From Athripsodes cinereus (lineage: Eukaryota > Arthropoda > Insecta > Trichoptera > Leptoceridae), in assembly GCA_947579605.1 (NCBI GenBank), contig OX388317.1, positions 12,171,384-12,235,383 on the forward strand: a DNA stretch of 64,000 nucleotides, read 5' to 3'. Positions 60,641 to 64,000 of the stretch are shown here, in pieces. A model generated the notes under the pieces. The model was not told the origin of the DNA and made no database searches. It saw only the letters and a list, made by a program, of their open reading frames with translations. The first letter of the stretch is position 1. Each line of letters starts with the position of its first letter. The translations under genes and the position numbers were made by a program.

Positions 60641-60678
60641 GTTTCCTATTAGTTGTGCATACACAACTAATAGGAAAC
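60641..60678. repeat. Perfect 17-bp palindrome, 4-nt loop
   Basis: GTTTCCTATTAGTTGTG (60641-60657), loop CATA, exact complement at 60662-60678. Not adjacent to a coding stop or T-run, so not obviously a terminator. Confidence 0.9.
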
Positions 60679-61080
60679 TAGATACATACTTGCTGGGTAG
60701 GAAAGTGGCTAATATATAATTATCCAAGCGTTTCCAGAAGTTGGATGGAAGCCAAAATAAAAATAAGATATTAATTTTTGAAAATATGCTAGGCAATTTA
60801 TAATATTGTCGCCTGAAGAATTTTAAGTAACGATTTATTTATGACCAGTTAATTTCTATTTTAAGACAATTTGCAATAATACAACGTTATTTAAAAAAAA
60901 TGGAAATTTCATTTCGTACTGACTTAATTAAATAATTTATGGAATAAAATAATGTTTACTAAAAAAAAACTGGTGAATTTTGTATAGACAATCTCTCAAA
61001 AATGTCTTGGCTAGCAGACTAATTGCATGTTTTGAACATTAAGGTCTTCTTTTTGGTGCCATAAAAAAGATAACCAGAAA

Positions 61081-61320
61081 GAGGGCGGTATGGCTCACGT
61101 CTTTAAATCACGACGTTCTGGGTTCAATTCTAAGCTAGAGCAAATAATAGATTGACCTTTTTCAAATTGTCCTGGGTTTGGGCGTTTCATTTATGTTTAT
61201 GTGAAAGTTCATTGTAAATTATTAGAATCGTCGCGTTATTACCCATAATAAAAATGTTTCACATCTGAGTTTGGGACTAGCTCGATCTGTGTATATTTAT
61301 CTATACATTTTATATCTCAT
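61081..61320 (+). mobile_element. tRNA-headed SINE, older copy
   Basis: The head gagggcggtatggctcacgt has an A-box-like segment, and a B-box-like GGTTCAATTC is at 61131-61140. The body gacctttttcaaattgtcct, gggtttgggcg, cgcgttattacccataata and gggactagctcgatctgtgt is shared with 36708-36970. Confidence 0.65.
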
Positions 61321-61762
61321 CACTAAGTAGAAGATGTTATTTATCTTTTATATTTTTTACAGGGTACAGAAAAAGTTACAGAAAAGGGAAATAAATCTGT
61401 TGTTTACCGATGATTCCACAGAAATAGACACTGCACTGATCTAAATAGCCATATTAATATATTATATTAATTTTAATTGCATAACTAAGAATTTGATGAT
61501 TTACTGCTAGTATTAAATTATTTGCGTAATAGTGATATGATATCTAAATAATTATGTATGTTATATACTGATGACATTATAAATGAAATTCTTTTATACA
61601 ATGATAGGACGTGTCACCATGTGGCTGTTAATTAGTCAAATTAGTCAGGCGATTCTAACATTTCCTACGTACATACTTACAGTAACATAAACATTACATT
61701 TACACATACCTACCTATATGTATGTATTATGTGTGTATTATGTTTAGATAATACAAATGGAG

Positions 61763-62023
61763 GTGACCAGTACTGTATCGAAACCAGTGTACGTGGAGCG
61801 TGCTTTTGCAATATCTGCACCTGTAGTCTGGAACAGGCTTCCACAAATGATCAGAGAAACGCAGGACTTATCTCGTTTCAAGAACCAGCTGAAGACTTAT
61901 CTATTCAAGAAATCTCACGGAATAATCTAGGCACAACCTTAGTTAGCAAAGAGCGCCCTTGAGGTGGATTTTTTTTCACAAAACGGCGCTTTACAAATCA
62001 TCCAAATAATAATAATAATAATG
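61763..62023 (+). mobile_element. LINE 3' end with intact C-terminal codons and (AAT)n tail
   Basis: An uninterrupted frame of 55 codons ends at TAG 61928-61930. It reads VTSTVSKPVYVERAFAISAP, VVWNRLPQMIRETQDLSRFK and NQLKTYLFKKSHGII. The RAF...P.VWN.LP..IR....F+..LKTYLF pattern is the standard end of CR1/Jockey-group LINE proteins. The 3' UTR gcgcccttgaggtgga...aacggcgctttaca and the AATAATAATAAT tail match the copy at 2285-2475. Strongly 5'-truncated; start at about 61763 estimated from loss of homology. Confidence 0.75.
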
Positions 62024-62257
62024 AGTACAAACATTAAACATGGCTTCGCTCAGAAGATTATCATCAAATTGACAAAAAAACTCGAAAAGAGGTTGTACAA
62101 ACGAGTATTGTTATTTTTTTTGCACAAATTTTTATGTGATTCAACATTCTCAGTTTTACAAAACGCAGCACATTGAATATTTCAAAAAAACTTAGTTTTA
62201 AAAAATCAGTGTTGTCTGATTTTGGTACTAAACAATTCATATTGCAAATATACATAT

Positions 62258-62402
62258 TTATTGTTTATTTATTTATTTATTTTATTTTTCACTGTACATT
62301 GGTTACAATATTACAAAGTAAAACAGTGTCATCAATAATACAATTCAATGTACAGAGGGCGAGTTTATCGCTAAGATGCGATGTCTTCCAACTAATCCAA
62401 CT
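62258..62402 (-). mobile_element. CR1-like LINE 3' tail (family F1)
   Basis: Minus-strand reading: ggattagttggaagacatcg, catcttagcgataaactcgc, cctctgtacattgaattgta and ccaatgtacagtgaaaaata, with an AAATAAATAAAT tail at the left. Same family as 23200-23636. Confidence 0.7.
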
Positions 62403-62407
62403 AACAT

Positions 62408-62700
62408 ATATACCATCACGCCGCATCCCTCACGGGGTAGGCAGAAATGATCGAGCGCCACTTCCTTCTATCCTTGCATTCATCTTTCGCTGCCGTCACT
62501 ATCATACAATTCCTAATGCATGTTCCTTGTTCAATGTGCTCAACACGTGGCCGTCCTGTAGTTTCTGATTAAAATGATCTTGCCAAATAATCCTCGGACG
62601 TTCACGTCTCCGAGCACCATTCCTCTCAGCCAAATATACCTTCTTGGTCATTCTGCCCTCATTCATTCATTCCACATGCCCAAACTATCGTAACAATTCA
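62408..62700 (-). mobile_element. RTE-like LINE ORF C-terminus, 3' end
   Basis: Minus-strand codons KKVYLAERNGARRRERPRII, WQDHFNQKLQDG in one frame, and after a shift VTAAKDECKDRRKWRSIISA, YPVRDAA-stop, followed by tggtatatatg. This is the best-preserved example in the window of the LINE whose 3' terminus resembles Rep-A (taccccgtgaggga-tgcggcgtgatggtata versus taccccatttgtgggatatg-ccgtgatggtata). Confidence 0.65.
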
Positions 62701-62897
62701 TATAATAAGTAGACGAAGAACATGGGTGTAGATAGAAATTTATTGGAGTCACATTGAAATAATGTTCGTGTACACCAAACTCTATGGTGTACACATTTTA
62801 TTATCATTGTTAATGGGCCTTGTACACTTTGTGGGTATTTAATTAAAAGTATTAAAATCTAACATCAGTATGAACTTGTTTTAATTGAAAATGCCGC

Positions 62898-63230
62898 GTG
62901 TTCTTTAACCACAATAGCCTTTTGGATTATAACATACATAAAATTTGCTACAAAACCACGATTTATGTCCTTACCCTACCCTCGCGCCATCGAATTTTGG
63001 GTACGTGCAATGTATCCACTGCCTGCCCTCCATACGACAAATGTTGTAATTGTATGGATAAATATAGATGGATCCTCACGCCACACAATGTATGTGATGA
63101 ATGCAAAGGAAATATTAATTTCGTGATTCATTTTTCAATGTTCTTCCCGATTGCACAGGGCAAAAACCCTCTTCTTCCCACAAGAGCGTATTTACGTCAA
63201 TTGAGTCGCCTCTTTCCACGAAATCTCTAA
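62898..63230 (+). CDS. Unassigned ORF, 110 codons, Cys-rich middle
   Basis: I do not recognise this. The frame MFFNHNSL... contains LGTCNVSTACPPYDKCCNCM and HNVCDECKGNINF, seven cysteines in about 40 residues, then a hydrophobic stretch and a basic end LRQLSRLFPRNL. The C-terminal half is GC-richer than the surrounding intron and the flanks are LINE and simple sequence, so a transposon fragment is as likely as a gene. No upstream promoter or splice context can be argued. It may be chance. Confidence 0.15.
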   Translation: MFFNHNSLLDYNIHKICYKTTIYVLTLPSRHRILGTCNVSTACPPYDKCCNCMDKYRWILTPHNVCDECKGNINFVIHFSMFFPIAQGKNPLLPTRAYLRQLSRLFPRNL

Positions 63231-64000
63231 CGCTGTAATGTCGTTGTCACAGGAACGGTGTTTTGTAAAAGCGGGATGGCCAGGCTGATGAAACCCTTGT
63301 GAATGAAAGAATTACAACTATCATTGGATATTCTTAAAACATGACTGAGCTAGGATCATCGAAAAGAAATATACAAGAATAGAGACAAGTAACAATATTG
63401 TTCCTCTACCTTTTGCAGAAGAAACATATTTATTTGCTTTTTCCTTTAGACTTTTAACGTTGGATTTGAGCTTTGTGTCGATTGAACTCATACTTCTTAT
63501 GATGAAATTCTTTACGCTATGTTCGTAAATCATTTCCATGAAAAGAGAGTACGTAGTGTGATAAAAGATATCTCAGATCGTTGCATCGGAAGCTTTATCG
63601 AGAGCAAAAAAAACAGGAAATTGAAAAACTTATTTTTAAAATCTTATTGGTCCCCAAATTTAAAAATTACTTTTTTTGAAATTTGACATGAAATTTAACC
63701 TTCTTTCGGTTGACATATTCATGAAGGAGTAAAAATTCACGTTACGTTGCTCTTTTTTTTTCAATTATCATTAAAAATATATCAAAGAAGCGTATCTGTT
63801 GTAAGTGGAAGTGGTTAGATAGAAAAAATCACATAGAGACAATAATGAATGCATATCTTCCAAGTATTTTGTATTTTTGTGTTTGCTAGGTTATATAATG
63901 ATGATAAATAAATAAATATATTATTACATTTCGCTACAGTTACAGTTATCACATTCCGCTGTGGTAGATTGAAGTCGTTAATCTGTTGCTCCGTGCAAAA

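Larger units (their letters stand above)
48666..64000 (-). other. upstream beat intron or 5' flank
   Basis: Sequence upstream of the exon at 48530-48665 on the minus strand. Because that exon begins with an acceptor in mid-Ig domain, at least the proximal part is intron. A search for a WYK-type Ig1 segment on the minus strand found none. Nothing recognisable in 49878-51194, 51970-55985, 56155-57516, 59624-60345 and 63540-64000 beyond AT-rich sequence. Confidence 0.6.

Overview
The window is AT-rich eukaryotic DNA that looks like one stretch of an insect, most probably lepidopteran, nuclear genome. The basis is a split insect-type beaten-path (beat) family gene, Helitron termini of the kind common in Lepidoptera (TC...CTAG inserted between A and T), several RTE/CR1/Jockey-type LINE remnants with short simple-sequence tails, and tRNA-headed SINEs. 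No bacterial-type operon, rRNA, CRISPR array or free-standing tRNA gene is visible. The species cannot be named from sequence alone.

The only host gene I can support is on the minus strand. Three exons (48530-48665, 17031-17164, 2669-2870) have good splice sites and compatible phases (0/1, 1/0, 0/1). They read continuously as the end of one immunoglobulin (Ig) domain followed by a second Ig domain of a Beat-type cell-surface or secreted axon-guidance protein. The introns are about 31 kb and 14 kb. The signal peptide, the first half of Ig1 and the C-terminus are not found and probably lie outside the window or in exons I cannot recognise. Nearly all remaining sequence is therefore intron of this gene.

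The introns hold a dense collection of mobile elements. Region by region: 1-2668 has a terminal-inverted-repeat (TIR) element and a LINE 3' end. 2871-17030 has a short intact-looking Helitron (6892-7213), copies of a ~230-bp repeat called here Rep-A, a foldback hairpin, two abutting LINE tails and a TTAA-flanked TIR element (12870-13591). 17165-31980 has several LINE 3' ends, more Rep-A, a recent 140-bp tandem duplication and a TIR element. 32314-34924 is a decayed DNA transposon with matching 31-bp TIRs and broken coding sequence. 35376-38261 is bounded by Helitron ends and contains a SINE, an inverted-arm element and an RTE copy nested in another LINE with a 17-bp target-site duplication (TSD). 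38400-48529 has a LINE RT fragment, SINE, Rep-A and an RTE copy with 10-bp TSD. 48666-64000 has a large foldback, an inverted Rep-A pair, a 1.7-kb RTE copy with one in-frame stop and 11-bp TSD, two perfect snapback palindromes, a SINE and more LINE ends.

The strongest biological threads are recent RTE retrotransposition (three insertions with recognisable TSDs), a likely SINE-LINE partnership (Rep-A shares its 3' tail with an RTE-like LINE), and a host neuronal guidance gene that tolerates a very large transposon load in its introns. I did not find convincing evidence of a new multi-gene system.
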